Assembly (NCBI RefSeq): GCF_009758125.1
Contig: NZ_WRXO01000010.1
Span: 248,001-312,000 of the forward strand
Direction of reading: 5' to 3'
Source of the DNA: Chitinophaga oryziterrae
GTDB lineage: Bacteria > Bacteroidota > Bacteroidia > Chitinophagales > Chitinophagaceae
Length of the DNA stretch: 64,000 bases
Shown here one piece after another: positions 1-8,922 of this stretch. The translations under genes were made by a program, and so were the position numbers. Each line of letters starts with the position of its first letter. The first letter of the stretch is position 1. The notes under the pieces were generated by a model. It saw only the letters and a list, made by a program, of their open reading frames with translations. It was not told where the DNA came from and did not search any database.

Positions 1-941
1 AGCTTCAGTACGCTCTTGAATACTTTTTGCTGCTTCTTCACCGCGGGTGAGGAAATATCAAACTCGTCAGGGATCTGCTGCTGAGACTCATGCTGAAAGT
101 GATCCCGGTACTCCTTAAATGAAGCAATCGCTTCCGGATTCCCTAATACTTCCTGTGCAAAATCATCCAGCTGAAACTGCTCCTTTTCCTTAAAATACGC
201 GGCTGATTTATTGAGCAGGTCTACCTGGTCCACTCTGCTGATCTCATATTCACTGGGCAATTTATCATGTATAAACTGCTTACACATGTTCACCGCAAGC
301 TCTGTCTGATGATAACTGTCATCCCTGCGTTGAATCTGCAGAAACGAATCTTTCCAGTATACCGCCTCATTTTGCTTGCTGATGCTGTCTATAACACTGA
401 CTTTGTACCCATTCTCTTCTTCAGTGTTGTATACAAGACACCCTTTATCCAGCTTGTTTATATTGATCCCATCATCGTAGTTTACCTGGTAGCTCTCATT
501 GGCAAGGAATACTTTCAGGTATGTGTCCCGGGTCTCTGATTTGAAGATCCCCAATGCTTCAACATCTTCCCCATCTACCTGGCATTTACTAAAGTACGCT
601 ATGTATAGTTCTCCCCCTTTTATCTTCGGATGAGTGGAATGCTTATAGAGATGTTTTGCTATATTGACTGACTGCTCATGAAAATTGTCCCGATTCTCAA
701 ATATACGACGGCAATACTGAAATATTTCATTTAATTGTAAATCAGCTTCATGGAAAAAACGGAAATATTCAGCACTGTTGGTAAATGGCTGAATGAAATA
801 AGTTAAAAGCAACTGGCTGATCGTTTCATCCTGCAATTCAAGCGGGGCCTGCGAGCATATCAGGGCTTCTTCCTGCGAAGGGTTACCTACCTTATGTATA
901 GATAGTAACTCAAGATCTTTAAATTCAGAAACATGTATCAT
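1..941 (-). CDS. Nucleoid-associated protein, NdpA/YejK (NA37) family, partial
   Basis: The reading frame begins at an ATG (complement of 939-941) and stays open to the left edge, so the 3' end lies outside the window; about 313 codons are visible. The protein starts MIHVSEFKDLELLSIHKVGN. Its middle contains the features I associate with the NA37/NdpA family: a KSETRDTYLKVF segment, a GCLVYNTEEENGYKVSVID strand pair and NEAVYWKDSFLQI followed by a CKQF helix. Known family members bind nucleoid DNA; the role here is by family only. No Shine-Dalgarno sequence precedes the start. It diverges from the propeller gene at 1010. The family call rests on recalled motifs, not a search. Confidence 0.75.
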   Translation of the reverse strand, partial: MIHVSEFKDLELLSIHKVGNPSQEEALICSQAPLELQDETISQLLLTYFIQPFTNSAEYFRFFHEADLQLNEIFQYCRRIFENRDNFHEQSVNIAKHLYKHSTHPKIKGGELYIAYFSKCQVDGEDVEALGIFKSETRDTYLKVFLANESYQVNYDDGININKLDKGCLVYNTEEENGYKVSVIDSISKQNEAVYWKDSFLQIQRRDDSYHQTELAVNMCKQFIHDKLPSEYEISRVDQVDLLNKSAAYFKEKEQFQLDDFAQEVLGNPEAIASFKEYRDHFQHESQQQIPDEFDISSPAVKKQQKVFKSVLK

Positions 942-1009
942 GGCGGGGCGAAAATACAGATTCCCCATATCTTTTCTTAACTTGATACTTCAACGTCAAT
1001 ATTTTTATC

Positions 1010-1900
1010 ATGAAACAACATATCTGTTTATTACTGGCTGTAACCGCAGGCTACACAGCTATGGCACAGGTAAAGACTTCAGAGCTGTACAAAACACAGG
1101 ACCTTACCAAAGAGAAAATGTTTTCAGTGAATATCGAAGGCCCCAACTTTGACAAAGCCGGCAACCTCTATGTAGTGAACTTCCTGCGGGATGGTACAAT
1201 AGGGAAGATCAGCCTCAAAGACGGCAGCGGTGAAATCTTTGTGAGCCTTCCTGATAGCAGCATAGGCAACAGCATCCAGTTTAACAGCAAAGGGAACATG
1301 TATCTCCCGGACTTTAAAGGGCACAACGTCCTTGAAGTAAATCCCAGGACCAAAAAAGTAAGTGTATACGTACATTCAGATAAATTTCACCAGCCTAATG
1401 ACCTCTGCGTAAACAGCCGTGATCAGGTATATGCTTCTGACCCCGACTGGAAAAACAACGGCGGACAGTTATGGCGTATTGATAAAGGAGGAAAGATGGT
1501 TCTCCTCGAAGGCAATATGGGTACTACCAATGGTATCGAACTTAGTCCGGATGAAAAGACCTTCTACGTAAACGAAAGCATTCAGCGCAAAATCTGGAAA
1601 TATGATGTTGATAAAGCCGGGAACATCAGCAACAAAAAACTCTTTGCAGAATATCCTGATTTTGGATTTGATGGGATGAAATGTGATAAAGCAGGTAACC
1701 TCTATGTTGCCCGCTGGGGTAAAGGCACTATCGTTGTCCTCTCCCCTGCCGGTAAAGAGATCAGAGAAATTCCCCTTACAGGTAAACAGTGCAGCAACTT
1801 AACCTTTGGTGGTAAAGACGGTAAGACCGTATTTGTAACTCTGCAGGATAGAAAATGTATGGAAATGTTCCGCGTAGCAATAGCCGGCAAACGATACTAA
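1010..1900 (+). CDS. Secreted SMP-30/gluconolactonase-like beta-propeller protein
   Basis: This 296-residue protein has a signal peptide (about residues 1-20, ending AMAQ) and a six-bladed propeller pattern with repeated D-K-A-G-N-LYV turns. Candidate metal ligands match the SMP-30 arrangement: Glu43 in EGPNF, Asn174 in TNGIELSPDEK and Asp221 in FDGMKCD. Family members hydrolyse sugar lactones or other esters in a metal-dependent way; the substrate cannot be read from the sequence. Export to the periplasm is inferred from the signal peptide. It is a single-gene unit closed by the hairpin at 1901-1940. Confidence 0.8.
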   Translation: MKQHICLLLAVTAGYTAMAQVKTSELYKTQDLTKEKMFSVNIEGPNFDKAGNLYVVNFLRDGTIGKISLKDGSGEIFVSLPDSSIGNSIQFNSKGNMYLPDFKGHNVLEVNPRTKKVSVYVHSDKFHQPNDLCVNSRDQVYASDPDWKNNGGQLWRIDKGGKMVLLEGNMGTTNGIELSPDEKTFYVNESIQRKIWKYDVDKAGNISNKKLFAEYPDFGFDGMKCDKAGNLYVARWGKGTIVVLSPAGKEIREIPLTGKQCSNLTFGGKDGKTVFVTLQDRKCMEMFRVAIAGKRY

Positions 1901-1940
1901 AAAAGAGAAGGTCGGTGCAAATGCACCGACCTTCTCTTTT
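1901..1940. terminator. Bidirectional terminator between propeller gene and fabG
   Basis: A 19-bp inverted repeat with almost no loop sits between two convergent stops (1900 and 1958). Both sides carry a T-run in the reading direction, so it can end transcription from either side. Confidence 0.85.
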
Positions 1941-1957
1941 TATACAAAACGCTTAGA

Positions 1958-2707
1958 TTAGATATTCAATCCACCACAGGCACTGATCACCTGACCAGTT
2001 AAATAACCGCCCATGTTAGATGCCAGGAACAGACATACATTCGCGATATCCTCAGTAGTACCGAAACGACCCAAAGGAATCTTCTCTATATAAGCTTTCG
2101 CCCCTTCACCATCTTTCAGGTAATTCGTCATATCAGTTTCTACGAAACCAGGCGCCACCGCATTACAACGGATATTACGGCTACCTAATTCTTTTGCTAT
2201 AGACTTGGTAAATCCGATAATACCTGCTTTAGAAGCAGCATAACTGCTTTGTCCTGCATTACCGGTGATACCTATAATTGAACTCATGTTAATGATAGAT
2301 CCACTCTTTGCTTTCATCATAGGGCGTATAACATGTTTGGTCATATTAAATACGCTCTTCAGGTTGATGTCCATCACGTCGTCCCACTGGTCAGGGCTCA
2401 TGCGCAACAAGAGATTATCTTTAGATATCCCTGCATTATTTACACAGATATCAACAGCGCCAAATTCCTTTACCACATCATTCACTAACGCTTCACAATC
2501 TTCATAGATCCCGGCATTGGATTTAACTGCTTTTGCCTTTACACCTTTAGCCTGCAGTTTCTGCTCCAGCGCTTTGGCTTTTTCATCTGAACTGAGATAG
2601 GTAAAGACCACATGTGCGCCATGTTCTGCAAATTTTTCTGCAATAGCTTCACCTATACCCCGGCTGGCTCCTGTTACAATAGCTACTTTGTTCTCCAGTA
2701 ATTTCAT
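1958..2707 (-). CDS. fabG: 3-oxoacyl-[ACP] reductase FabG
   Basis: This is a 249-residue short-chain dehydrogenase of the usual FabG length. It shows the NADP-binding TGASRGIG at 12-19, NNAG at 90-93, Asn115 and the catalytic set Ser143, Tyr156 and Lys160 (YAASK). It reduces 3-oxoacyl-ACP in fatty acid elongation in the cytoplasm. The gene is last in a leftward operon, 28 bp after the GH3-type adenylase and behind lptB, which links acyl-chain synthesis with envelope lipid transport. A dedicated SDR for another 3-oxoacyl substrate cannot be excluded, because Bacteroidota genomes often carry several fabG paralogues. Confidence 0.88.
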   Translation of the reverse strand: MKLLENKVAIVTGASRGIGEAIAEKFAEHGAHVVFTYLSSDEKAKALEQKLQAKGVKAKAVKSNAGIYEDCEALVNDVVKEFGAVDICVNNAGISKDNLLLRMSPDQWDDVMDINLKSVFNMTKHVIRPMMKAKSGSIINMSSIIGITGNAGQSSYAASKAGIIGFTKSIAKELGSRNIRCNAVAPGFVETDMTNYLKDGEGAKAYIEKIPLGRFGTTEDIANVCLFLASNMGGYLTGQVISACGGLNI

Positions 2708-2735
2708 ATAAGCGTGATAGTTGTTTGTTTGCGAA

Positions 2736-4268
2736 TCAGATTACACCGGTAACACCGGCAAATTTCAGAATATCTTCCACATACTGCCTTTCGTTATTCA
2801 AACGGGGAACTTTATGTTGTCCTCCCAGTTTGCCTTTACTTTTTAGCCATTCGGTAAAAGTTCCCTTAGGCAATACATGTATAACCGGACGGCGAAGCGC
2901 CATATCCTTATAACGCTTGGCTTCGTAGTCGGAGTTGATAGATTTAAGGGTACTGTCCAGGACATCTATAAAATGTTCCACATTGTCCGGCATCACATCA
3001 AAGTCCAGCAACCACTCATGCCCACCCGATTTATTCTCACTGAAATAAATCGGAGCAGCGGTGTAATCATTCACCACGGCGCCTGTCTGCTCACACGCTT
3101 TTGCAATAGCCATATCAGAGTTCTCTACGATCAGTTCTTCACCAAAAGCATTGATGAATGATTTGGTACGCCCACTCACTCTTACACGGTAAGGCGCCAG
3201 AGATACGAACTGTATGGTATCACCTACCAGATAACGCCACAGCCCTCCGTTGGTACTGATGATAAGTGCATAGTTCCTGCCCATCTCCACGTCCTGCAGT
3301 TGTAATGTCTGCGGATTCTCTTTACCATATTCCTCCATAGGCATGAACTCGTAGAAGATGCCATGATTCAGGAATAACAATAATCCTTCTTCTCCTATTA
3401 CATCCTGAGCGGCAAAGAAGCCTTCAGAAGCGTTATAGGTTTCCTGGTAGAACATGTCCGGCTTGTTGATCAGTTGCCTGAATCTTTCGCGGTAAGGCGT
3501 GAAGCTCACACCACCATGCATGTACAGTTCCAGGTTAGGCCATACATCTGCCAGATTATCTTTTCCGGTGATTTCGAAGATACGTTTGATAAGCACCAGC
3601 GTCCAGGTAGGAACACCGGCGATAGAGGTTACATTTTCATGTATTACGGCATTCGCCATACGTTCGATCTTCTCTTCCCATTCGTCCATAAGGGCGATAG
3701 AAAGATCAGGCGTACGTATCATGTTACCATAAAAAGGCATGTTCTGTAACATCACAGCACTAAGATCTCCAAAATAAGAATCACTTTCCGGGGCCAGTTT
3801 ATTTACCTGGTGGCTGCCGCCTATTACGAGCGACTTCCCGGTCAGTAAACGGGATTCAGGGAAGTTATTATAATACAGGGAAAGTACATCACGACCAGAA
3901 CGGTAATGACAATCATCCAGGCTCTCTACAGATACCGGGATGAATTTGCTCTTATCAGCAGTAGTACCACTTGATTTTGCAAACCATTTGATGGGCGTAT
4001 TCCACAAAATATTCTGCTGGCCTTCCATCGAACGCTGGATGTAAGGCTTAAGTGTATCATAATTATGTATCGGTACACGCTGCTTGAACTCCTCTATCTT
4101 ATAGATCTGCGAAAAGCTATACTGCTTGCCAAACTCTGTGTACTGAGCTGCGCTGATAAGGTTTTGGAATACCTGCTGCTGCACCTGCAGGGGATACTGC
4201 ATAAAATACTCTATGCGTCCCATGCGCAAACGCGCCAGTTGTGATATTGCAGGACTTAATATTCTCAT
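2736..4268 (-). CDS. GH3 auxin-responsive-promoter family acyl-adenylate enzyme
   Basis: I place the start at the ATG complementary to 4266-4268 (MRILSPAISQLARLRMGRIE), giving 510 residues. A longer frame exists but would run back into lptB. The segment KSSGTTADKSKFIPVS (about 98-113) is the nucleotide-binding loop typical of the ANL-like GH3 family. Plant members conjugate amino acids to hormones through an acyl-adenylate; bacterial members are common in Bacteroidota but their substrate is not established. The position between lptB and fabG, with about 22 bp to lptB, suggests a role in activating an acyl group for the envelope. That is inference from context only. Confidence 0.8.
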   Translation of the reverse strand: MRILSPAISQLARLRMGRIEYFMQYPLQVQQQVFQNLISAAQYTEFGKQYSFSQIYKIEEFKQRVPIHNYDTLKPYIQRSMEGQQNILWNTPIKWFAKSSGTTADKSKFIPVSVESLDDCHYRSGRDVLSLYYNNFPESRLLTGKSLVIGGSHQVNKLAPESDSYFGDLSAVMLQNMPFYGNMIRTPDLSIALMDEWEEKIERMANAVIHENVTSIAGVPTWTLVLIKRIFEITGKDNLADVWPNLELYMHGGVSFTPYRERFRQLINKPDMFYQETYNASEGFFAAQDVIGEEGLLLFLNHGIFYEFMPMEEYGKENPQTLQLQDVEMGRNYALIISTNGGLWRYLVGDTIQFVSLAPYRVRVSGRTKSFINAFGEELIVENSDMAIAKACEQTGAVVNDYTAAPIYFSENKSGGHEWLLDFDVMPDNVEHFIDVLDSTLKSINSDYEAKRYKDMALRRPVIHVLPKGTFTEWLKSKGKLGGQHKVPRLNNERQYVEDILKFAGVTGVI

Positions 4269-4290
4269 AATAGGATTAGGAACGTAGTAG

Positions 4291-5058
4291 TTAGTATTGT
4301 GGCTTCGCTGCTTCGTCCAGGTAATTTTTACGGCGTAAAATGAAATTCTGGCCAAGATACACTTTTCTTACCTGTTCATCTTCGGCTAACTCTTCTGCAG
4401 TTCCGGCTTTAAGTATTTTACCCTCAAAAAGCAGGTATGCTCTGTCCGTGATGGATAATGTTTCCTGTACGTTGTGGTCCGTAATCAGGATACCAATGTT
4501 CTTATATTTAAGTCGGGCAACGATAGACTGTATATCCTCTACCGCAATTGGATCAATCCCCGCAAAAGGCTCGTCCAGGAGGATAAATTTAGGGTCTACG
4601 GCAAGGGCACGGGCAATTTCCGTACGGCGGCGCTCTCCCCCGCTCAATACATCTCCCGGACTTTTACGCACGTGCGTCAGGTGAAACTCTTCCAGCAGGC
4701 TTTCCAGCTTTTCCTTTTGCTCTGCCTTTTTAAGGTCGGTCATTTCAAGCACCGCAGAAATATTATCCTCTACACTCAGCTTACGGAATACCGACGCTTC
4801 CTGCGGTAAATAACCGATGCCCATCTTGGCTCTCTTGTACATTGGCAGTTTGGTTATATTCACCTCGTTGAGGAACACCTGTCCATCATCCGGCTTAATT
4901 AACCCCACCACCATATAAAAGGTAGTCGTCTTTCCTGCACCATTAGGTCCCAGCAATCCTACAATCTCTCCCTGTGTAACTTCTACAGATACATTGTTCA
5001 CCACGGTTCTGCTACCGTAACGTTTAACCAGCTCTTCTGTATGTATTTTTAATGCCAT
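4291..5058 (-). CDS. lptB: LPS export ABC transporter ATP-binding protein LptB
   Basis: The protein has 255 residues from the ATG complementary to 5056-5058 (MALKIHTEEL). A further upstream in-frame ATG is rejected because the -7 promoter element lies inside that extension. Walker A GPNGAGKT is at 37-44, signature LSGGE at 138-142, Walker B ILLDEPFAGIDP at 159-170 and the switch His at 195. The LSGGERRRTEIARAL stretch is characteristic of LptB rather than other ABC ATPases. It powers lipopolysaccharide extraction from the inner membrane with LptFG, which are not in this window. It is first in an operon with the GH3-type enzyme and fabG. Confidence 0.92.
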   Translation of the reverse strand: MALKIHTEELVKRYGSRTVVNNVSVEVTQGEIVGLLGPNGAGKTTTFYMVVGLIKPDDGQVFLNEVNITKLPMYKRAKMGIGYLPQEASVFRKLSVEDNISAVLEMTDLKKAEQKEKLESLLEEFHLTHVRKSPGDVLSGGERRRTEIARALAVDPKFILLDEPFAGIDPIAVEDIQSIVARLKYKNIGILITDHNVQETLSITDRAYLLFEGKILKAGTAEELAEDEQVRKVYLGQNFILRRKNYLDEAAKPQY

Positions 5059-5072
5059 ATGTTTAAACTTAG

Positions 5073-5101
5073 CAAAAATAAGCAATTCATTTAGCTTTCA
5101 A
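5073..5101 (-). promoter_or_regulatory. Promoter of lptB operon
   Basis: On the minus strand there is TATTTTTG (complement of 5073-5080) preceded by TTG (complement of 5099-5101) at 18-bp spacing, matching the Bacteroidota -33/-7 pattern. The expected start of transcription leaves a leader of only about 10 nt before the lptB ATG. Confidence 0.6.
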
Positions 5102-5227
5102 CGGATAAGTGTCCATAACTGCTGGTTTCAACCATTCTGCTATGGATTTTTTCTGTAAAAGAGCGATGTAGGATACAATTATACGGACTATTCACTAATA
5201 AATAGATGATAATACTAAGAGATATAC

Positions 5228-5235
5228 TATTTTTG
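5228..5235 (+). promoter_or_regulatory. -7 element of metF
   Basis: There is an exact TAnnTTTG match, TATTTTTG, 34 nt upstream of the metF ATG. No clear -33 TTG is visible. Confidence 0.5.
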
Positions 5236-5269
5236 CTCCGCACAAACTTAAGCTCACTTTTATTTTACT

Positions 5270-6223
5270 ATGAAAGTCACAGAACATATTGCACAGGCAA
5301 AAGATACACTTATATCTTTTGAAATCCTTCCTCCATTAAAAGGAAAGAGTATTGAATCTATATATGAACATCTGGACCCTTTAATGGAGTTTAAACCGGC
5401 TTTTATTAATGTAACATACCACAGAAGTGAGCATATGTTCAAGAAAAAAAGCGACGGTTCCTTTGATAAAGTAGAGATCCGTAAACGTCCGGGTACGGTT
5501 GCTATCTGCGCGGCGGTTATGAATCACTACAATGTAGATGCTGTTCCTCACCTTATCTGCGGCGGTTTTAGCCGGGAAGAAACAGAGAATGCACTCATCG
5601 ATCTCAATTTCCTTGGTGTAGATAATGTACTGGTATTACGTGGCGATGCTCCAAAGAACGAAGCTTCCTTTGAACCAGAACCTCATGGACACCGGTATGC
5701 CGATGAACTGCTGCAACAGGTAGTACATATGAATAATGGAATTTACCTGGAAGAAGACCTGCAGGGTGGTGTTAAAACCAAATTCTGCATTGGTGTTGCC
5801 GGTTATCCTGAAAAACATTTTGAAGCCCCCAATATGCAGACAGATATGAAGTATCTGAAGCGTAAAGTGGAAAACGGTGCGGATTACATCGTTACACAGA
5901 TGTTCTTCGATAACCAGAAGTTCTTCGACTTTGTGGCTAAATGCCGGGAAGCAGGTATTACGGTCCCTATCATTCCGGGATTAAAACCTATCACTTCCCG
6001 CAAACAGTTAAATATTCTGCCAAGGACATTCCATGTAGATATTCCTGCTGATTTCTCTAACGAGATCTTAAAGTGTAAGACAGATAAAGATGTAGAAGAA
6101 CTGGGCGCTCAATGGCTGATCCAGCAGTCAAAAGAACTGAAAGCCTTCGGCGTTCCGGTACTGCACTATTACACCTTAGGTAAACCCAACGTAATATTGA
6201 AAGCCATACAGGCAATATCATAG
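5270..6223 (+). CDS. metF: Methylenetetrahydrofolate reductase MetF
   Basis: The 317-residue protein has the family length and covers the whole TIM barrel. It opens with LISFEILPPLKGKS (Glu18 corresponds to the catalytic acid region) and contains NVLVLRGDAP, GVAGYPEKH and GADYIVTQMFFDN, all diagnostic of MTHFR. It reduces 5,10-methylene-THF to 5-methyl-THF with FAD for methionine synthesis. It is transcribed alone, diverging from lptB and closed by a strong hairpin at 6233-6289. No riboswitch-like structure is apparent in the short leader. Confidence 0.93.
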   Translation: MKVTEHIAQAKDTLISFEILPPLKGKSIESIYEHLDPLMEFKPAFINVTYHRSEHMFKKKSDGSFDKVEIRKRPGTVAICAAVMNHYNVDAVPHLICGGFSREETENALIDLNFLGVDNVLVLRGDAPKNEASFEPEPHGHRYADELLQQVVHMNNGIYLEEDLQGGVKTKFCIGVAGYPEKHFEAPNMQTDMKYLKRKVENGADYIVTQMFFDNQKFFDFVAKCREAGITVPIIPGLKPITSRKQLNILPRTFHVDIPADFSNEILKCKTDKDVEELGAQWLIQQSKELKAFGVPVLHYYTLGKPNVILKAIQAIS

Positions 6224-6232
6224 GCAAAAGTT

Positions 6233-6289
6233 TTATTATAAAGGAAAAGGGATCATGGCATTGCTATGATCCCTTTTCCTTTATAATAA
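6233..6289 (+). terminator. Terminator of metF
   Basis: A long, almost perfect inverted repeat (arms about 6233-6260 and 6262-6289) lies directly after the metF stop. The arms are AT-rich outside and contain AAGGGATC inside. Confidence 0.75.
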
Positions 6290-6394
6290 TGCCATCACGT
6301 GGAAACGCAGTGGCATGTCCGAATAACTGTCACACTTTTTGTTTTGTCTATGCATCTATAAGACGGCAACAGCTATTCTTACCCCTATAAGGAC

Positions 6395-6430
6395 ATAAAA
6401 AAAGCGGCCATCCGGGTAAAATGGCCGCTT
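6395..6430 (-). terminator. Terminator of the 6447 beta-barrel gene
   Basis: The stem AAGCGGCCAT / ATGGCCGCTT (6402-6411 and 6421-6430) is followed, in the minus direction, by a run of seven T. It sits 16 bp past the stop of the leftward gene. Confidence 0.85.
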
Positions 6431-6446
6431 ATATATTTTCTTTACC

Positions 6447-7139
6447 CTAATAATCCTCTCTGTTCAGCAATATGCCGATACTTATCCCCAGATAACTGTT
6501 CTTGACCTTATAAGCAGCAGAATTGTCAATATCTACCATGCCGTAGCTATAATTCGCACCAATCATTACCATACTGTTAAGTTCCACACCCAACGTTGTA
6601 TTTAACCCCGCATCCCAGCGGTTCAGGTACATCCCCGGAGTAACTACATTGTCTTCTTCCTCAAATGCCAGGGAACGCATGCTATGGCTTACCACTTTCC
6701 CATTGGATATCATATCTGTATTATAATTTCCGCCCAATCCATAAGCTACATAAGGGCCTCCCCCAACACATAGCTTGAACCCGGGGAAACGGAATTTGTA
6801 CAACAGATTTACCGGCATCTCAATATACCGCACCTTGATCCTATTGCCGGATTCCCCATCTGAATGGGATGCCGCTGGTTCCAGGAAAGTGCCCTTTGTA
6901 ATATAACGGAATGCTGGTTGCAGGTATACCCCCCCCTGCACTGGTATGTTCAGCAGAAGGTCGGCCTGTAAATTTTTTAGCTGACTGCCACTTCCTATTC
7001 CCCCGCTCTTCTGTCCGGAGGCAGATTCAAACTTCATGGCAGATAAATTAAAGCCTCCGCGTATACCTATACTAACCTGTGCATAGATTCCAGGAGACAT
7101 AAAGACAATACATAAGAATAGGAGTAGAAATTTTTTCAT
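6447..7139 (-). CDS. Outer-membrane beta-barrel protein (OMP_b-brl_2 type), paralogue 1
   Basis: The protein has 230 residues with an N-terminal signal peptide (about 1-20, ending YAQ), then alternating amphipathic strands. It has the family landmarks SIGIRGGFNLSAM near the N-terminus, a YIEMPVNLLYKF strand and a GGGPYVAYGLGG loop. It predicts an eight-stranded outer-membrane barrel of unknown function (PF13568-like). It is the most diverged of three tandem paralogues (6447, 7359, 8103), all leftward, and has its own terminator. No partner enzyme is adjacent. Confidence 0.75.
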   Translation of the reverse strand: MKKFLLLFLCIVFMSPGIYAQVSIGIRGGFNLSAMKFESASGQKSGGIGSGSQLKNLQADLLLNIPVQGGVYLQPAFRYITKGTFLEPAASHSDGESGNRIKVRYIEMPVNLLYKFRFPGFKLCVGGGPYVAYGLGGNYNTDMISNGKVVSHSMRSLAFEEEDNVVTPGMYLNRWDAGLNTTLGVELNSMVMIGANYSYGMVDIDNSAAYKVKNSYLGISIGILLNREDY

Positions 7140-7300
7140 GCATTAGTGGTTAAAGAACAGTGAAATAACCCGAAATTTTAGTTTTAAGAATACTAGTTCT
7201 AATTCAAGCTACGACAGACTCTGCACCAAATTAACGTACAAAAACAACAAACGGTTTTATTAATTTTTTTTTTGGGGAAAATGGTAGGATATACCTATAA

Positions 7301-7340
7301 TACAAAAGGATGGACAACATTTGTCATCCATCCTTTTGTA
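7301..7340 (-). terminator. Terminator of the 7359 beta-barrel gene
   Basis: The stem has 14-bp perfect arms (7301-7314 and 7327-7340) and lies 18 bp beyond the stop at 7359. The right arm is followed by AT-rich sequence. The T-run expected in the minus direction is short and partly within the stem. Confidence 0.65.
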
Positions 7341-7358
7341 ATAAGATTATGTTACTAT

Positions 7359-7982
7359 TTAGAACTTATAACCTAAAGAAACACCAAATGAAGTGTTCTT
7401 GAAACTTCTGTCGTTATCAGTTTTGTCATAGGCGTTCACCAGACCCAGGTCTGCATTCAGTCCAAGGTATAAACCTGCATTAAATTCATAACCGGCAACA
7501 ACACCTATACCAGCATCAAAACGTTTCAGTTTCAGATCTCCTGATTCATCATCAAATGCTTTGTACTCGGCAGTAACATTCCCAATAGTTGCTTTGTTCT
7601 TACCACCAATACCATAAGCAATATAAGGGCCGGCTCCCAGGTTAAGTTTACCAGCACCTACTTCCGGTTTAAACAGGAAATTAACAGGTATCTGGAGATA
7701 AGATAATGTTGTTTTAACATCGCTGTTATCTTTATTCTTCCCTCCTTTACCTGCATATAATAATCCGGTACCGATGTAGAATTCATCTGCCAGTTGCAGA
7801 TCTGCGATCACACCTGCTCTTAATCCCACAAGTAGATCACTGGTTTGCTTACCACTACCTGCAATCGTATTTTTTGATGTAATGCTTGAAAAGTTGGGAC
7901 CTGCAATAATACCTACTTTAGTTTGTGCGAATGTAATACCGGCTGTTAAAAGAGCCGCGGAAAATAATAATATCTTTTTCAT
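7359..7982 (-). CDS. Outer-membrane beta-barrel protein (OMP_b-brl_2 type), paralogue 2
   Basis: I set the start at the ATG complementary to 7980-7982 (MKKILLFSAALL), giving 207 residues. A longer open frame adds 18 residues that lack signal-peptide character and is rejected. The signal peptide ends FAQ. The mature part has KVGIIAGPNFSSI, YLQIPVNFLFK, GAGPYIAYGIGGK and a terminal SFGVSLGYKF strand, as expected for a small outer-membrane barrel ending in an aromatic residue. It is closest in layout to paralogue 3 and lies 119 bp downstream of it. Function unknown. Confidence 0.78.
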   Translation of the reverse strand: MKKILLFSAALLTAGITFAQTKVGIIAGPNFSSITSKNTIAGSGKQTSDLLVGLRAGVIADLQLADEFYIGTGLLYAGKGGKNKDNSDVKTTLSYLQIPVNFLFKPEVGAGKLNLGAGPYIAYGIGGKNKATIGNVTAEYKAFDDESGDLKLKRFDAGIGVVAGYEFNAGLYLGLNADLGLVNAYDKTDNDRSFKNTSFGVSLGYKF

Positions 7983-8102
7983 ATCAGTTTTTTTATAAAA
8001 AGCATAGCATCCTACAGGCGTTTGGATGCTATACAATTAAAATATTCTGCGTTGCCTGTTTACGCGTTACTCGTGCTTATATACAAAATGGATGAGCAGA
8101 TA

Positions 8103-8801
8103 CTAAAACAGAAACCCTGCTGAAAGACTGAATGTGCGATTCTTGTTCTTATCATTACTACCATTATCTGAACCAGAGTTGATCTTAGCAAAACCAAGTC
8201 CATACTGGGCGGAAAGAATTAATCCGTGAATTTCAGCACCTGCCATCAGGTTACCACCATAATCAAATCTCTTATACTTATCAAAACCCTGGTTAGCATC
8301 ACCTGAATTAAACGGGGTATCATCATCCCATTTAATATTGGTTTCAGTAGTGGTGGTTACACCACCTAATGAAGAGATGACTTTATTCTTACCGGCTACA
8401 CCAAACGCGATGTAGGGACCGATACCAGCAAATAACCTGGTGTCTTCGCCAATGGGAATTTTACCCACGAAGTTTAAAGGGATCTCTATGTATGAAGGAG
8501 TGGTTGTGTACTTCCTGTATACAGAAGCGGAATTATTTGGATCTCCTGATACGAGTTTTGAGCCTTTAGTAGTATAAAATACTCCGGGTTGGAATGACAG
8601 AATCCTGGGTACCAGAGGTAAATCAGCTATTACACCGATATTAAATCCTGATAACGATTTGTCCTTATCAACGGAGCCATCATTACTAACTGAAATTGAT
8701 GAAAGGTTCCATCCACCTTTAACACCTACACGAGCCTGAGACATTGCACCAAATGAAATCGCAAGGGCAGCAAATGAAAGGATAATCTTCTTCTTAGTCA
8801 T
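8103..8801 (-). CDS. Outer-membrane beta-barrel protein (OMP_b-brl_2 type), paralogue 3
   Basis: The protein has 232 residues with a signal peptide ending MSQA. Shared landmarks are RVGVKGGWNLSSI, YIEIPLNFVGKI, FAGIGPYIAFGVAGK and a terminal SLSAGFLF strand. It differs from the other two by a longer, Thr/Asn-rich extracellular loop around residues 150-175. It is the most upstream of the tandem trio. The three are similar enough to reflect gene duplication but no ligand can be inferred. No obvious terminator lies between it and paralogue 2, so those two may be co-transcribed. Confidence 0.78.
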   Translation of the reverse strand: MTKKKIILSFAALAISFGAMSQARVGVKGGWNLSSISVSNDGSVDKDKSLSGFNIGVIADLPLVPRILSFQPGVFYTTKGSKLVSGDPNNSASVYRKYTTTPSYIEIPLNFVGKIPIGEDTRLFAGIGPYIAFGVAGKNKVISSLGGVTTTTETNIKWDDDTPFNSGDANQGFDKYKRFDYGGNLMAGAEIHGLILSAQYGLGFAKINSGSDNGSNDKNKNRTFSLSAGFLF

Positions 8802-8922
8802 AACCTACAAATTTTTGATTACAACATGAACTTTCCAAAGACTATGCCAAAGGCTAGTGCCACAATTATATCTATCTGGTAATAAATAAGTTATAATGTA
8901 TTTTTTTCTAAACTACGCATGC

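Noticed and set aside
4269..4355. Longer N-terminus for the GH3-type enzyme
   Set aside because: It would overlap the lptB coding end and adds Lys/Asn/Tyr-rich residues with no family similarity; MRILSPAIS is the better start.
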